Positions 51,000 through 60,010 of a stretch of DNA of 64,000 nucleotides are shown here, piece after piece (within the stretch, counting starts at the first letter, position 1; the number at the start of each line of letters is the position of its first letter). Below the pieces are notes generated by a model that did no database searches, was not told where the DNA came from, and was given only the letters and a program-made list of their open reading frames with translations. The DNA is taken from positions 1 to 64,000 of the forward strand of contig NZ_SZVO01000001.1 in the NCBI RefSeq assembly GCF_005280585.1. The letters are read 5' to 3'. Made by a program: the position numbers and the translations under genes. The stretch comes from Dyadobacter frigoris. Its GTDB lineage: Bacteria; Bacteroidota; Bacteroidia; Cytophagales; Spirosomataceae.

Positions 51000-52193
51000 A
51001 TGTTTGACCTGCAACAAAAAATAAAGTCACTCGCGAAGGAACAGGCGTCAAGCGTTATTGCCAACCGCCGGCATTTACATACTAATCCGGAATTGTCGTT
51101 TGAAGAATTTAAAACTGCACAATTTGTCGCAGAAGAACTTCGTGCATTAGGACTATCACCGCAGGAAGGTATTGCAGGAACCGGACTTGTTGCTTTGATC
51201 GAGGGAAAAAATCCGGGTAAAAAAATTGTCGGATTACGTGCTGATATGGATGCACTGCCGATTGTTGAGGCAAATGATGTTCCATATAAATCTTTGGTAC
51301 CAGGCGTTATGCATGCTTGCGGGCATGATGTGCATACGGCTTCCTTACTTGGTACTGCAAGAATTTTAAATCAAATAAAAGATCAGTTTGAAGGAACAAT
51401 AAAACTTGTTTTTCAACCTGCTGAAGAAAAAGCACCAGGCGGAGCTTCTTTGATGATCAAAGAAGGAGTTCTCGAAAATCCGAGGCCGATAAGTATGATG
51501 GGGCAGCATGTAGCACCCAATATTCCGGTTGGTAAAATCGGTTTCCGTGAAGGAATGTATATGGCCAGCACGGATGAATTGTATGTTACCGTTATCGGGA
51601 AAGGCGGTCACGCAGCTGCGCCAGACCAGCTGATCGATCCAATTTTAATCGCATCACACATTGTGGTGGCTTTGCAGCAAATCATCAGCCGATATAGAAA
51701 ACCATCTAATCCTGCCGTTTTATCATTCGGCCGTTTTATTGCGGACGGCGTTACGAATGTAATTCCAAACGAAGTTACCTTACAGGGAACCTGGCGTTGC
51801 ATGGATGAACAATGGCGTGAAGACGGATTGAAAAAAATGAAAAAAATGGCGGAAGGCATGGCAGAAGCCATGGGTGGAAGCTGTGTCTTTGAAATTGTAA
51901 AAGGATATCCGTTTTTGAAAAACCATCCTGAACTGACACGTCGCGTAAGAACCGCTGCTACGGAATATATGGGTGCCGAAAATGTGGTAGATCTTGACCT
52001 GTGGATGGCAGGAGAAGATTTTGCATTTTATTCCCAGGTTGTCGATTCTTGTTTTTACAGATTAGGAACGCGTAATGAGGCCAAAGGAATTATTTCCGGC
52101 GTGCATACCCCAACCTTCGATGTAGACGAAACATCACTGGAAATAGCACCCGGACTCATGAGCTGGCTGGCTATTTCTGAACTTGCCTGTTAG
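51000..52193 (+). CDS. M20 family amidohydrolase (N-acyl amino acid / hippurate hydrolase type)
   Basis: A 397-residue zinc peptidase-like hydrolase that removes acyl groups from amino acids or related amides. Motifs: RRHLHTNPELSFEEFKTAQF near 20-39, VGLRADMDALPI near 77-88, MHACGHDVHTASLLG near 103-117, QPAEEKAPGGASLMI near 139-153, and GEDFAFYSQVVDSCFYRLGT near 345-364. The lid dimerisation domain lies between. The start at 51000 (MFDLQQKIK) lacks the foreign-looking leader of the longer frame. Its 3' end overlaps the convergent GT2 gene by 23 bases. Confidence 0.93.
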   Translation: MFDLQQKIKSLAKEQASSVIANRRHLHTNPELSFEEFKTAQFVAEELRALGLSPQEGIAGTGLVALIEGKNPGKKIVGLRADMDALPIVEANDVPYKSLVPGVMHACGHDVHTASLLGTARILNQIKDQFEGTIKLVFQPAEEKAPGGASLMIKEGVLENPRPISMMGQHVAPNIPVGKIGFREGMYMASTDELYVTVIGKGGHAAAPDQLIDPILIASHIVVALQQIISRYRKPSNPAVLSFGRFIADGVTNVIPNEVTLQGTWRCMDEQWREDGLKKMKKMAEGMAEAMGGSCVFEIVKGYPFLKNHPELTRRVRTAATEYMGAENVVDLDLWMAGEDFAFYSQVVDSCFYRLGTRNEAKGIISGVHTPTFDVDETSLEIAPGLMSWLAISELAC

Positions 52194-52929
52194 CAGGAAT
52201 ATATCTTTTAAAATAACTGTTGATTTTAAGGCTGAGCACACCCAAAATTGCTTCCTTAAAAATCCCGCGGGACATTTTAGAGGCTCCTTTTGTCCGGTCT
52301 GTAAAGATGATTGGAACCTCTACAATGTCAAACCCGAATTTCCAGGAATTGAATTTCATTTCAATCTGAAAAGCGTAACCTATAAACCGGATCTTGTCCA
52401 GGTCAATCGTTTCCAAAACTTTTCGTGTGTAGCAAATAAATCCGGCAGTAGGGTCCATGATTGGCATTCCGGTAATTGTCCTTACATAATATCCTGCAAA
52501 ATAGGACATCAAAACACGGTTAATAGGCCAGTTTACGACATTTACCCCCGTAATATAGCGGGATCCAATGGCGGCGTCATGTCCCTGTTCAGCACAAGCT
52601 TCGTGCAGGCGAAGTAAATCTTCCGGCGGGTGAGAAAAATCCGCATCCATTTCGAAAATGTACTCGTAACCTTTTTCAAGTGCCCATTTGAAACCGTGGA
52701 TATAGGCGGTGCCCAAACCAAGTTTTCCTTTGCGTTCAACAAGATGGAGAGATTCGCTAAATTCTGTCTGTAATTCTTTCACAGCAGCGCCGGTTTGATC
52801 CGGTGAGCCATCATCGATAATTAATACATCGAAAGGTTTTGAAAGGCTGAAAACCTTTCTGATAATCGCTTCAATATTTTCAATTTCGTTGTAGGTGGGG
52901 ATTACTACAATGCTTTGGTTCACTGGCAA
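52171..52929 (-). CDS. Polyprenol-phosphate mannose synthase-like (DPM1-type) glycosyltransferase
   Basis: A 252-residue GT2 enzyme: IVVIPTYNEIENIEAIIRKV, LIIDDGSPDQTGAAVKEL, then YIFEMDADFSHPPEDLLRLH near 90-109 with DxD. GSRYITGVNVVNWPINRVLM and DRTKGASKMSRGIFKEA complete the DPM1 pattern, transfer of mannose from GDP-mannose to polyprenyl phosphate. No C-terminal GtrA-like membrane domain is present. The product would be a donor for GT-C membrane transferases such as those at 22.3-24.8 kb, though the link is speculative. Confidence 0.9.
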   Translation of the reverse strand: MPVNQSIVVIPTYNEIENIEAIIRKVFSLSKPFDVLIIDDGSPDQTGAAVKELQTEFSESLHLVERKGKLGLGTAYIHGFKWALEKGYEYIFEMDADFSHPPEDLLRLHEACAEQGHDAAIGSRYITGVNVVNWPINRVLMSYFAGYYVRTITGMPIMDPTAGFICYTRKVLETIDLDKIRFIGYAFQIEMKFNSWKFGFDIVEVPIIFTDRTKGASKMSRGIFKEAILGVLSLKINSYFKRYIPANRQVQK

Positions 52930-52966
52930 TTAGTTTATAGTTAAAGAAGTGTTTACCGTCACCGTT

Positions 52967-53350
52967 TCAGGGCTTTATATTTTTGGTTTTTTCCCGCTGC
53001 TCAATTTGCTTAGCCACGTTTTCATAGATACGCGTCATATATTGCGGATGTGTCATGTAAAAAGAATAACTGTTTCTGTAAACAAGCGTATCCACTTTAT
53101 ATTTCTTCCAAACCCCCTGTTTCAATTGATCAAATATAAGGATGGAAGAATCCAGAGACTTTAATTGTAAGCGCGTCACGCGGGATTCTGCTATATGAAT
53201 ATCGGTTAAAATATCCGCCATTTTCTCTTCTGAAAGCGTGCCATCCGGCGGCGTTTCTTCCTTATTACAACCCGCAAAAATGATTGACATACTTCCCATC
53301 AGTATCAAACTGAACGAGAAATTAATAATCCGTCGCGTCATAATTCCCAA
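52967..53350 (-). CDS. DUF4296 lipoprotein
   Basis: A 127-residue predicted lipoprotein with the signal FSFSLILMGSMSIIFAGCNK, lipobox FAGC near residue 27. The mature domain matches DUF4296: LSEEKMADILTDIHIAESRV, then YRNSYSFYMTHPQYMTRIYE. This is a Bacteroidota-restricted family of unknown function, often near DPM1-like glycosyltransferases or amidohydrolases. It precedes the DPM1-type gene in the same direction, 37 bases apart, and is divergent from the DUF58 gene. Confidence 0.85.
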   Translation of the reverse strand: MGIMTRRIINFSFSLILMGSMSIIFAGCNKEETPPDGTLSEEKMADILTDIHIAESRVTRLQLKSLDSSILIFDQLKQGVWKKYKVDTLVYRNSYSFYMTHPQYMTRIYENVAKQIEQREKTKNIKP

Positions 53351-53410
53351 AATACCTATCTTTGTTTAGCTGCAATAAGTTGCAAAGGTGGTAATTTTTT
53401 CGGAAAACAC

Positions 53411-54301
53411 ATGTTTGAACTGTTTTTGGGGAAACTCCGAAAGTACGAAATACGGATGCGGAAAGCGGTCACGAGTGAAAGACATGGAAACTTTCATTCC
53501 GTTTTTAAAGGCTCCGGACTGGAATACGATGATTTGCGTCTGTATCAGTATGGCGACGATGTCCGTGCTATTGACTGGAATACGTCAGCAAAAGGTCATG
53601 GGACTTTTATAAAAATTTTTAAGGAAGATAAAGAGCAAACGGCATTTTTCATGCTGGATGTAAGTGCTTCCCAACGTGTTGGAGAGGTGAATAAACTAAA
53701 AATTGACATCGCCAAAGAAATTTGCGGTGTATTGACCTTATCCGCCATTCAGGAGGCAAGCCGTGTTGGTTTGCTTTGTTTTTCAGATAAAAACGAAAGA
53801 TATATTCGCCCGTCTGACGGGATGAAACATGGGTATGGTTTGCTTTCAGAACTTTATAAACTGATACCGGAATCTACTAAAACGAGCATTTCGGAGGCCA
53901 TATTGGTAGCATTAAATTTATTGAAGAGAAGAAGCCTGATTTTTTTGATTTCTGATTTTATTGATACCAATTACCAGCATAACCTGAAAGCCCTGGCCAG
54001 AAAACATGATCTGATCGTCATTCATTTGTATGATCTTCGGGAAACGAGTTTGCCGAGGCTGGGAATTATTCCGCTTTATGACGCGGAAAAACAAAAAACG
54101 ACCTGGGTAAATACTTCATCCAGCCAATACCGTGAAGATATGGCAAATCGTTTTCAAAGCAGAAGTGCAGAATTGGAAAAACTTTGTCACCAGAACCGTG
54201 CAGATTATATTTCAATCAACACCCAGGAGGATTATGTACCGGCACTGATCCGCCTTTTCAAAGTCAGACGTTATGCAAAAGGCGGAATGGTTTCATCTTA
54301 A
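53411..54301 (+). CDS. DUF58 domain protein (MoxR-associated)
   Basis: A 296-residue cytosolic protein. It has GSGLEYDDLRLYQYGDDVRA and IDWNTSAKGHGTFIKIFKED near 38-75, the DUF58 signature, followed by a von Willebrand-like fold with FMLDVSASQR (MIDAS DxSxS) and LIFLISDFIDTN. Such proteins work with MoxR AAA ATPases and Bat proteins in envelope stress or complex assembly. It opens a plus-strand operon of BatD-like, BatA-like and rnhB genes. No moxR gene is in the window; it would normally precede this gene. TATCTTTG at 53357-53364 is a possible -7 element. Confidence 0.92.
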   Translation: MFELFLGKLRKYEIRMRKAVTSERHGNFHSVFKGSGLEYDDLRLYQYGDDVRAIDWNTSAKGHGTFIKIFKEDKEQTAFFMLDVSASQRVGEVNKLKIDIAKEICGVLTLSAIQEASRVGLLCFSDKNERYIRPSDGMKHGYGLLSELYKLIPESTKTSISEAILVALNLLKRRSLIFLISDFIDTNYQHNLKALARKHDLIVIHLYDLRETSLPRLGIIPLYDAEKQKTTWVNTSSSQYREDMANRFQSRSAELEKLCHQNRADYISINTQEDYVPALIRLFKVRRYAKGGMVSS

Positions 54302-54336
54302 ATTTGAATTTTAGCTCAGCTTAAAACCTAGAAATT

Positions 54337-55290
54337 TTGTTTTCCTTTTTTTTCCAAAGTATCAGATATTATTTTTTGCGAACAATCTTTTTGTTTTGCG
54401 TGATCGTTTTGGGGAATATATTTTCTGGAAATGTTTTGGGGCAATCGCTGCCAAAGGGGAAATTTTTGTCAGATAGTATTGAGGTTGGAAAACCGTTTTT
54501 CTATGCGCTGAGTTTTAGACATGCTCCTAAAACGGAAGTTTTCTTTCCGGATACAACGTATAATTTTTCCACATTTGAAGTCCTTTCCAAGAAAAATTTC
54601 ACTTCAAGCACAGATCAGAAAGGCAGTCTCGACAGTGCGGTTTATCAATTGGTCACCTTTAATATTACGCCGGGACAAACACTGAAAATACCTGTTTTTG
54701 TTTTTAATGGAAAAGATTGTACATCTGTTTTTACAACAACAGATTCTATTTTTTTACGAAAAAGTAACTTTAAAGGTACAACAGATAGAACTTCTTTAAA
54801 ACCGGAAGTCGGTTTGTTGCCGCTGAGAAATGAGTTCAATTTTTCCATATTTATCGGTTTTTTAACACTGGCCATTGGTGTAGCAGGAAGTGTATACTGG
54901 CTTTTTGGTAGCGATATTTACAAACAGTGGCAATTGTTCAAGCTTCAGCGGAGGCATATGGAATATAACCGGACTTATAACCGTTTGCTGAAAAATGCCA
55001 GAGAGCATAACGATATTAAAGACGCAGAAAAGGCCATTATTGTCTGGAAAAATTATTTGGAACGATTGGAGAAAAAACCTTTTGCAACCTATACGACGAG
55101 GGAAATTATGGATAACATGCCAGATGAAGGACTAGCCATAGCATTAAAAAATATGGATGGAATCATTTATGGCCAGGGCAAATCCAAAGAAATGGATAAA
55201 TCCCTTGAAGTGCTGAAAATGGGTGCGATGCGGCTTTATAGGAATAAACGCAGGCAAATCCTGGAAAATAATTTACCTTCTGAAATCTGA
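54337..55290 (+). CDS. BatD-like membrane protein
   Basis: A 317-residue protein with a signal/anchor at the N-terminus (about 12-35), an exported beta-rich domain, a membrane span at about 169-190 (FSIFIGFLTLAIGVAGSVYW), and a basic, helical cytoplasmic tail from about 200. This is the usual layout of the short protein between DUF58 and BatA in Bacteroidota clusters. Detectable sequence similarity is limited; the role in stress tolerance known from Bacteroides fragilis Bat proteins is only suggested here. Confidence 0.7.
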   Translation: MFSFFFQSIRYYFLRTIFLFCVIVLGNIFSGNVLGQSLPKGKFLSDSIEVGKPFFYALSFRHAPKTEVFFPDTTYNFSTFEVLSKKNFTSSTDQKGSLDSAVYQLVTFNITPGQTLKIPVFVFNGKDCTSVFTTTDSIFLRKSNFKGTTDRTSLKPEVGLLPLRNEFNFSIFIGFLTLAIGVAGSVYWLFGSDIYKQWQLFKLQRRHMEYNRTYNRLLKNAREHNDIKDAEKAIIVWKNYLERLEKKPFATYTTREIMDNMPDEGLAIALKNMDGIIYGQGKSKEMDKSLEVLKMGAMRLYRNKRRQILENNLPSEI

Positions 55291-55292
55291 TT

Positions 55293-56315
55293 ATGGGAGA
55301 ATGGTTTTCGTTGAAGTGGTTTACGCTGGATATGCTCAGGTCTTATGAGTGGGTGTATCCGTACTTTTTGTATGCGCTTCCGGCTATTCCGTTTTTGTTT
55401 TGGCTGAGAAGTGCGTTTCACCGAAAACATCGTCAGAGGCTTGTCATCACTTATAATAAGGAGCGGTCAAGAATGGATTGGCTGACACTTTTGCGGTTCT
55501 TTCAACCGGTTTGTATTGCGTTGGCGCTTGCATTAATTCTTGTTGCACTGGCGCGTCCGCAAATTGTTTCTGAAAGAACAGACCAGTTTTCTGAGGGAAT
55601 TGATATTATGCTTTTGATTGATATTTCGGATTCCATGTTGGAAAAAGATCTTAGTCCAAATCGGTTGGAAGCAGCAAAAAAAGTAGCCAGGCAATTTATC
55701 CAGGGACGTTTACAAGATCGTATCGGGCTCATTATTTTCGCTGGAGAAGCCGTATCACTTTGTCCCTTAACAACGGATTATGAATTATTATATGGTTTTC
55801 TGGATGAAATTGAGCCAACCATGATCCCGACGGCCGGAACTGCTATTGGAAGTGCACTGGCAGTTGCTGTAAACCGTATGAGGGAAACTTCGGGTGAAAG
55901 TAAAGTGGCGATTTTAATTAGCGACGGTGATAATACTTCCGGGAATCTGGGGCCGACTACCGCTGCGCAATTAGCAAAAGCATTTGGCGTTCGGGTTTAT
56001 AGTATTTCAGTTGGGAAAACCAGAAAATTGATCAAAGCTTCTGACAGTTTAAATGTTTCAAATGCAGTTGTTGACGAAAGTGAATTACAGAAAATAGCTG
56101 ATTTGGGGAATGGAAAATATTTCAGGGCTACGGATAATACGGCTTTGGGATCTGTTTTCAAACAAATAAATCAGATTGAAAAAGTAAAATCGCGGAATGT
56201 GGTTTCCCGTGATGTGAGTGATTATTACCGTGTTTATCTCTATTGGGCCGTGACGCTGCTCTTGATTGCTTTGAGCACAAAGAGTACCTTTATGGCTAAT
56301 ATTCTTGAAGACTGA
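55293..56315 (+). CDS. batA: BatA-like von Willebrand factor A membrane protein
   Basis: A 340-residue protein with two N-terminal membrane spans (about 25-42 and 72-92, IALALALILVALARPQIVSE), a periplasmic or cytosolic VWA domain with the MIDAS motif IMLLIDISDSMLEKDLSPNR near 105-124 and VAILISDGDNTSGN, and a C-terminal span near 312-330. These are Bat (Bacteroides aerotolerance) hallmarks. The start could also be Met14 (55332). Its stop TGA overlaps the ATG of rnhB by one base. The family supports oxidative or envelope stress survival. Confidence 0.88.
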   Translation: MGEWFSLKWFTLDMLRSYEWVYPYFLYALPAIPFLFWLRSAFHRKHRQRLVITYNKERSRMDWLTLLRFFQPVCIALALALILVALARPQIVSERTDQFSEGIDIMLLIDISDSMLEKDLSPNRLEAAKKVARQFIQGRLQDRIGLIIFAGEAVSLCPLTTDYELLYGFLDEIEPTMIPTAGTAIGSALAVAVNRMRETSGESKVAILISDGDNTSGNLGPTTAAQLAKAFGVRVYSISVGKTRKLIKASDSLNVSNAVVDESELQKIADLGNGKYFRATDNTALGSVFKQINQIEKVKSRNVVSRDVSDYYRVYLYWAVTLLLIALSTKSTFMANILED

Positions 56316-56938
56316 TGTTAAAATCTTATTACAACAAAGACGTCCGTGAAGCGGGATTGGATGAAGTAGGACGAGGCTGTCTGGCCGGACCGGTGGTTGC
56401 AGCGGCTGTAATTCTACCGTTAGATTATACCCACGAATTTCTTAACGATTCAAAACAACTTACCCGGCTTCAGCGGGAGATTTTGCAAAAGGAAATTATG
56501 CAGGAAGCGATTGCCTGGGCAGTCGCAGAAGTTGATAATTTTGAAATTGACAGAATTAATATCCTGAAAGCAAGTTTTTTAGCGATGCATCTTGCTGTGG
56601 ATAAGCTACATACCAAGCCGGAACATTTGCTGGTCGATGGAAATCGTTTTACGCCTTATCCGATGATTCCGCATACTTGTATTATCAAAGGTGATGCGCA
56701 TTACTTATCTATTGCGGCAGCATCTGTTTTAGCGAAAACGTATCGTGATAATCTGATGAGTGAACTAGCTCTTCTACATCCGCATTACGGCTGGGAAACA
56801 AACGTTGGCTACCCAACAATTCATCATAGAAAAGCGATCAGATTACATGGAACATGTTCCTATCACCGCATGAGTTTTCGATTACTGAAAGAAGAAATCG
56901 AAGAAACGGAAATTGATATTAAAGAAGGAAATTCCTAA
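56315..56938 (+). CDS. rnhB: Ribonuclease HII
   Basis: Removes ribonucleotides from DNA and RNA-DNA hybrids. 207 residues. The DEVGRG motif is AGLDEVGRGCLAGPVVAAAV near 13-32 with the catalytic Asp-Glu, then LLVDGNRF with another Asp and HYLSIAAASVLAKTYRD near 129-145. HYGWETNVGYPTIHHRKAIR is the C-terminal family block. It overlaps the batA-like gene by one base, so translation is coupled. It converges with the DUF2480 gene, two bases away. Confidence 0.97.
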   Translation: MLKSYYNKDVREAGLDEVGRGCLAGPVVAAAVILPLDYTHEFLNDSKQLTRLQREILQKEIMQEAIAWAVAEVDNFEIDRINILKASFLAMHLAVDKLHTKPEHLLVDGNRFTPYPMIPHTCIIKGDAHYLSIAAASVLAKTYRDNLMSELALLHPHYGWETNVGYPTIHHRKAIRLHGTCSYHRMSFRLLKEEIEETEIDIKEGNS

Positions 56939-56940
56939 GC

Positions 56941-57456
56941 CTAAACTTTCGGTTTTTTATAAAGTGGAACCGTGCTGCAAGGCTCTCCAAACATTAGACT
57001 TTGTGCAACAGGTTTCAGCAGATTTGTAATTTCAACATAAGCAGAAATTGGCACTGGGAGCTTGCTGCATCCTTTGATCACCACTTTTTTACCACGGAAT
57101 TTTTCCGTGTCGATTTTACCAATTGCATCCGCAAAAAGTTTGTCTTCCAAAGCATTTAAGTCCCCAAAAACAACTTCGTTTGCGTAAGGTTGAAGTTGGA
57201 TTGCAAGCAGCATATATGCCCAGGTTGGAACGATAGCATCTTCTGAACAGATAATCGCTATGTTTTTACCTGTATATTGAGACCAGTCATTGACTTTCAA
57301 AAACTCACGAAAATCTTTTTCACGAAGGATCATGCCCATGTAAAGATTATCTTTCAAATCGTAAATAACTCTTTCACCAGGATGGAAAAGTTCTTCAAGA
57401 TCAAATGATACAATGCCACTGGTGGCTACACGGTTAACAATTTCTTCGGTTTCCAT
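56941..57456 (-). CDS. DUF2480 family protein
   Basis: A 171-residue soluble protein of the Bacteroidota-specific DUF2480 family: FDLEELFHPGERVIYDLKDN near 18-37, LREKDFREFLKVNDWSQYTG, AIICSEDAIVPTWAYMLLAI and KKVVIKGCSKLPVPISAYVE. A conserved Cys and Asp/Glu residues could form a small active site, but no function is known. It lies downstream of tsaB on the same strand, about 80 bases away. Confidence 0.85.
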   Translation of the reverse strand: METEEIVNRVATSGIVSFDLEELFHPGERVIYDLKDNLYMGMILREKDFREFLKVNDWSQYTGKNIAIICSEDAIVPTWAYMLLAIQLQPYANEVVFGDLNALEDKLFADAIGKIDTEKFRGKKVVIKGCSKLPVPISAYVEITNLLKPVAQSLMFGEPCSTVPLYKKPKV

Positions 57457-57534
57457 AGATTTTACTGTGTTTGAAAGAATAACACAAATGATGGAAAGTT
57501 TGTTTTCAACTAGCCAATAAAAGTGAAGATTGTG

Positions 57535-58230
57535 TTACACCGCAGGCGTAGCTTTGCGGGTAGGAGGCGCCATAAAATCTTTCAAATAGTAAGGCTCAAA
57601 AGTTACAATATCCTCAAATACACCTTTTTCGAAAGCCTTAATTCCCAACATTCCAACTGTTTTTGCTGATGGACGTATTTCAGTAGAAATGAAAAATGCG
57701 TTAGGATTTTGTTCAAATAATGGTTTACACTTGGCTGCGCCATCTCCGAAGAAAACTACTTTATTCGATTTAAGAATATTTTCAAAAGAATCTTCCTGCA
57801 AAATAACTGCTTTGGTGGGCTCTATAATGTCAAGATCTGAATTGAAAACGGAAGCATAAACTTCCATGCGCCGCGCATCGATCATGGAACAAAAAAGAAA
57901 ATCTTTTGAAAAAAATGGCGAAACTTGAAGCGCCATGGCTTCCAGTGTATTAATAGCAATCAAAGGCTTGTCCAGCGCGTAACATAATCCTTTGGCAGTA
58001 GAAACCCCGACGCGTAATCCCGTATAAGAGCCCGGGCCTTTTGCTATCACAACAGCATCCAGATCCTGTAATTTAAAACCGGAATGTTCAACCGTACTGC
58101 TGATCAAAGTCGTCAGCATGGCAGAAGAGGAGCGGTCTGTATATAATTCATAATCAGCCAATAATCCGGCATCATGATGAAGCGACACGGAACAACCGCG
58201 CGTTGAAGTATCGATACTAAGTAAAAGCAT
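57535..58230 (-). CDS. tsaB: tRNA threonylcarbamoyladenosine biosynthesis protein TsaB
   Basis: The regulatory partner of TsaD in forming t6A at position 37 of ANN-decoding tRNAs. 231 residues. ASKHA-type N-terminus LLLSIDTSTRGCSVSLHHDA, and VVIAKGPGSYTGLRVGVSTA near 60-79, the TsaB signature; FCSMIDARRMEVYASVF near 115. Length and motifs are normal. Another t6A-pathway enzyme, tcdA (cyclic t6A), is 3.3 kb away. Confidence 0.93.
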   Translation of the reverse strand: MLLLSIDTSTRGCSVSLHHDAGLLADYELYTDRSSSAMLTTLISSTVEHSGFKLQDLDAVVIAKGPGSYTGLRVGVSTAKGLCYALDKPLIAINTLEAMALQVSPFFSKDFLFCSMIDARRMEVYASVFNSDLDIIEPTKAVILQEDSFENILKSNKVVFFGDGAAKCKPLFEQNPNAFFISTEIRPSAKTVGMLGIKAFEKGVFEDIVTFEPYYLKDFMAPPTRKATPAV

Positions 58231-58246
58231 GAATTTAATTTATTAC

Positions 58247-58328
58247 TTCGGCAATCGGCGGTCAGCCATCGGCTTGGATCTGGACTTAAAATCAGCTTTT
58301 GGCATAGATTTGACAGCCGATTGCCGAA
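58247..58328. repeat. Short dispersed inverted repeat (copy 2)
   Basis: TTCGGCAATCGGC (58247-58259) and GCCGATTGCCGAA (58316-58328) are perfect 13-base inverted arms. Inner TTTTGGC (about 58298) and flanking AAGCTGATAGCCT repeat the pattern of the element before serS at 18453. It fills the gap between the S41 protease gene and tsaB. Confidence 0.55.
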
Positions 58329-58338
58329 AGCTGATAGC

Positions 58339-59997
58339 CTATTTCTTCGTTCCCTTTAAAATTTCGCGGTAACGGGCGTTATCTTTAAAAAGTTTGATAG
58401 CCTCTTTAACTTCCGGATCATCATTGAAAGAAGCCTCGCGCATTCCTTTTTCCAGGTAATAATGTTTCAGGATTTCTTCTTCCACGATCATTTTAATTTC
58501 AGCCTTGGAAATCTGCAAATCATTATCCTTGCTGTGCGCCAGTTTTGATCTCAGTCCTTTAAGCTGATCCTGAATTACGTCAATCGATTTTTCCTTTTTC
58601 GCAGAAGCTTCCAGATCATTCAAATCTCTTTCAACTTGCGTGGTGTAATCGTATTCTTTGTTGCTCAACCATTTTACAAAATCGCCGTATTCAGCATCTG
58701 TCAGGTGAAATTCCTTGGCTGGTTTTATCGTTTTATGCTCAAAATGATATTTCATTGCATAATCAAAGAACAAACGGTTTCTTGCAAGCGATAAGGCCAG
58801 CGGGGAATATGTTTCTTTTTCAGTAAGAATATCCGGTAAAATCCCCCCACCATCATAAACCACCCGACCATTCTGCGTTTTAAATGCCGTCATCAGTGAG
58901 TCGGGCAATTTTCCTACACTTCCATCTTCATTGCGATGCGCATAATCAATCGCCTGGATACAGCGACCACTTGGAATGTAATATTTGGCGGTCGTGATTT
59001 TCATTTTGGTATTATAAGAAAGATCTCGCGTCGTTTGTACCAATCCTTTTCCATACGTTCTTTGTCCGATCAAAACACCACGATCATAATCCTGGATTAC
59101 GCCTGAAACGATTTCTGCTGCGGACGCGCTGCGGCCATTTGTCAAAACGGCAATAGGAATTTCAATATCCAAAGCTGGATTATAAGCGGTATAAGCTTTA
59201 TTCCACTCTTTTACTTTTCCCTTTGTCGTGACAACTTCTTCACCTTTTGGAATAAAAATATTGGAAATTTCAATCGCCATATTCAATAATCCGCCCGGAT
59301 TATCACGCAAATCCAGAACCAGATGTTTCATGCCTTTTCCCTTTAATTCCAGAAAAGCAGTTTTAACTTCACGGGAAGCGGTTGCAGTGAAATCTTTAAG
59401 ATCAATATATCCAATATCTTCACTGATCATACCATAATAAGGCACATTAGTAACCTTCACGATATCACGATTGATTGTAACTTCAATCGGTTTTGGAATT
59501 CCGTAGCGCTGGATTGTCAGTGTTACGCTCGTTTGCGTTTGTCCTTTTAATAATTTTCCTGTATCAAAATCCTCACGGGTTGAAAGATCAATTCCGTTGA
59601 TTTTTGTGATTTCGTCTCCTAATTGAAGTCCCGCTTTTTGAGCCGGCGTATCTTCGTAAATCATCATGACCGTATGTTTCCCATCAGCAGAATTAACCAT
59701 GGCGCCGATCCCGTTATATTTTCCGGTTGTCATCGTCATGTAATCCTCAATATCGTCCTCAGCGTAATAGACAGTATACGGATCCAGCGATCGCAGCATA
59801 CCGTCGATACTTGTTTTTATTAACTGATTTGGATTGATCTCATCGACATAATATGCGTTCAGCTCTTTGAAAAGCGTAGCATAAATATCCAGATTACGTG
59901 CAATTTCAAACAAACGGTCGTCTTGCTTGAAAGACACGAATGCCAGTCCGGCAACAACCGGAGTAGCAATAAGAAGGGAACGAAGATATTTTTTCAT
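58339..59997 (-). CDS. S41 family C-terminal processing peptidase
   Basis: A 552-residue periplasmic serine protease of the CtpA/Tsp family. An N-terminal signal/anchor (SLLIATPVVAGLAFVSF, about 7-23) is followed by a helical domain, a PDZ domain (about 85-165; TVMMIYEDTPAQKAGLQLGD) and the S41 core: DLRDNPGGLLNMAIEISNIF near 228-247, the Ser nucleophile in NGRSASAAEIVSGVIQDYDR near 287-306, and the Lys in GQRTYGKGLVQTTRDL near 312-327. A coiled C-terminal tail follows. It lies 13 bases after rnpA. Confidence 0.94.
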   Translation of the reverse strand: MKKYLRSLLIATPVVAGLAFVSFKQDDRLFEIARNLDIYATLFKELNAYYVDEINPNQLIKTSIDGMLRSLDPYTVYYAEDDIEDYMTMTTGKYNGIGAMVNSADGKHTVMMIYEDTPAQKAGLQLGDEITKINGIDLSTREDFDTGKLLKGQTQTSVTLTIQRYGIPKPIEVTINRDIVKVTNVPYYGMISEDIGYIDLKDFTATASREVKTAFLELKGKGMKHLVLDLRDNPGGLLNMAIEISNIFIPKGEEVVTTKGKVKEWNKAYTAYNPALDIEIPIAVLTNGRSASAAEIVSGVIQDYDRGVLIGQRTYGKGLVQTTRDLSYNTKMKITTAKYYIPSGRCIQAIDYAHRNEDGSVGKLPDSLMTAFKTQNGRVVYDGGGILPDILTEKETYSPLALSLARNRLFFDYAMKYHFEHKTIKPAKEFHLTDAEYGDFVKWLSNKEYDYTTQVERDLNDLEASAKKEKSIDVIQDQLKGLRSKLAHSKDNDLQISKAEIKMIVEEEILKHYYLEKGMREASFNDDPEVKEAIKLFKDNARYREILKGTKK

Positions 59998-60010
59998 CGA
60001 TTGTCTAGGA

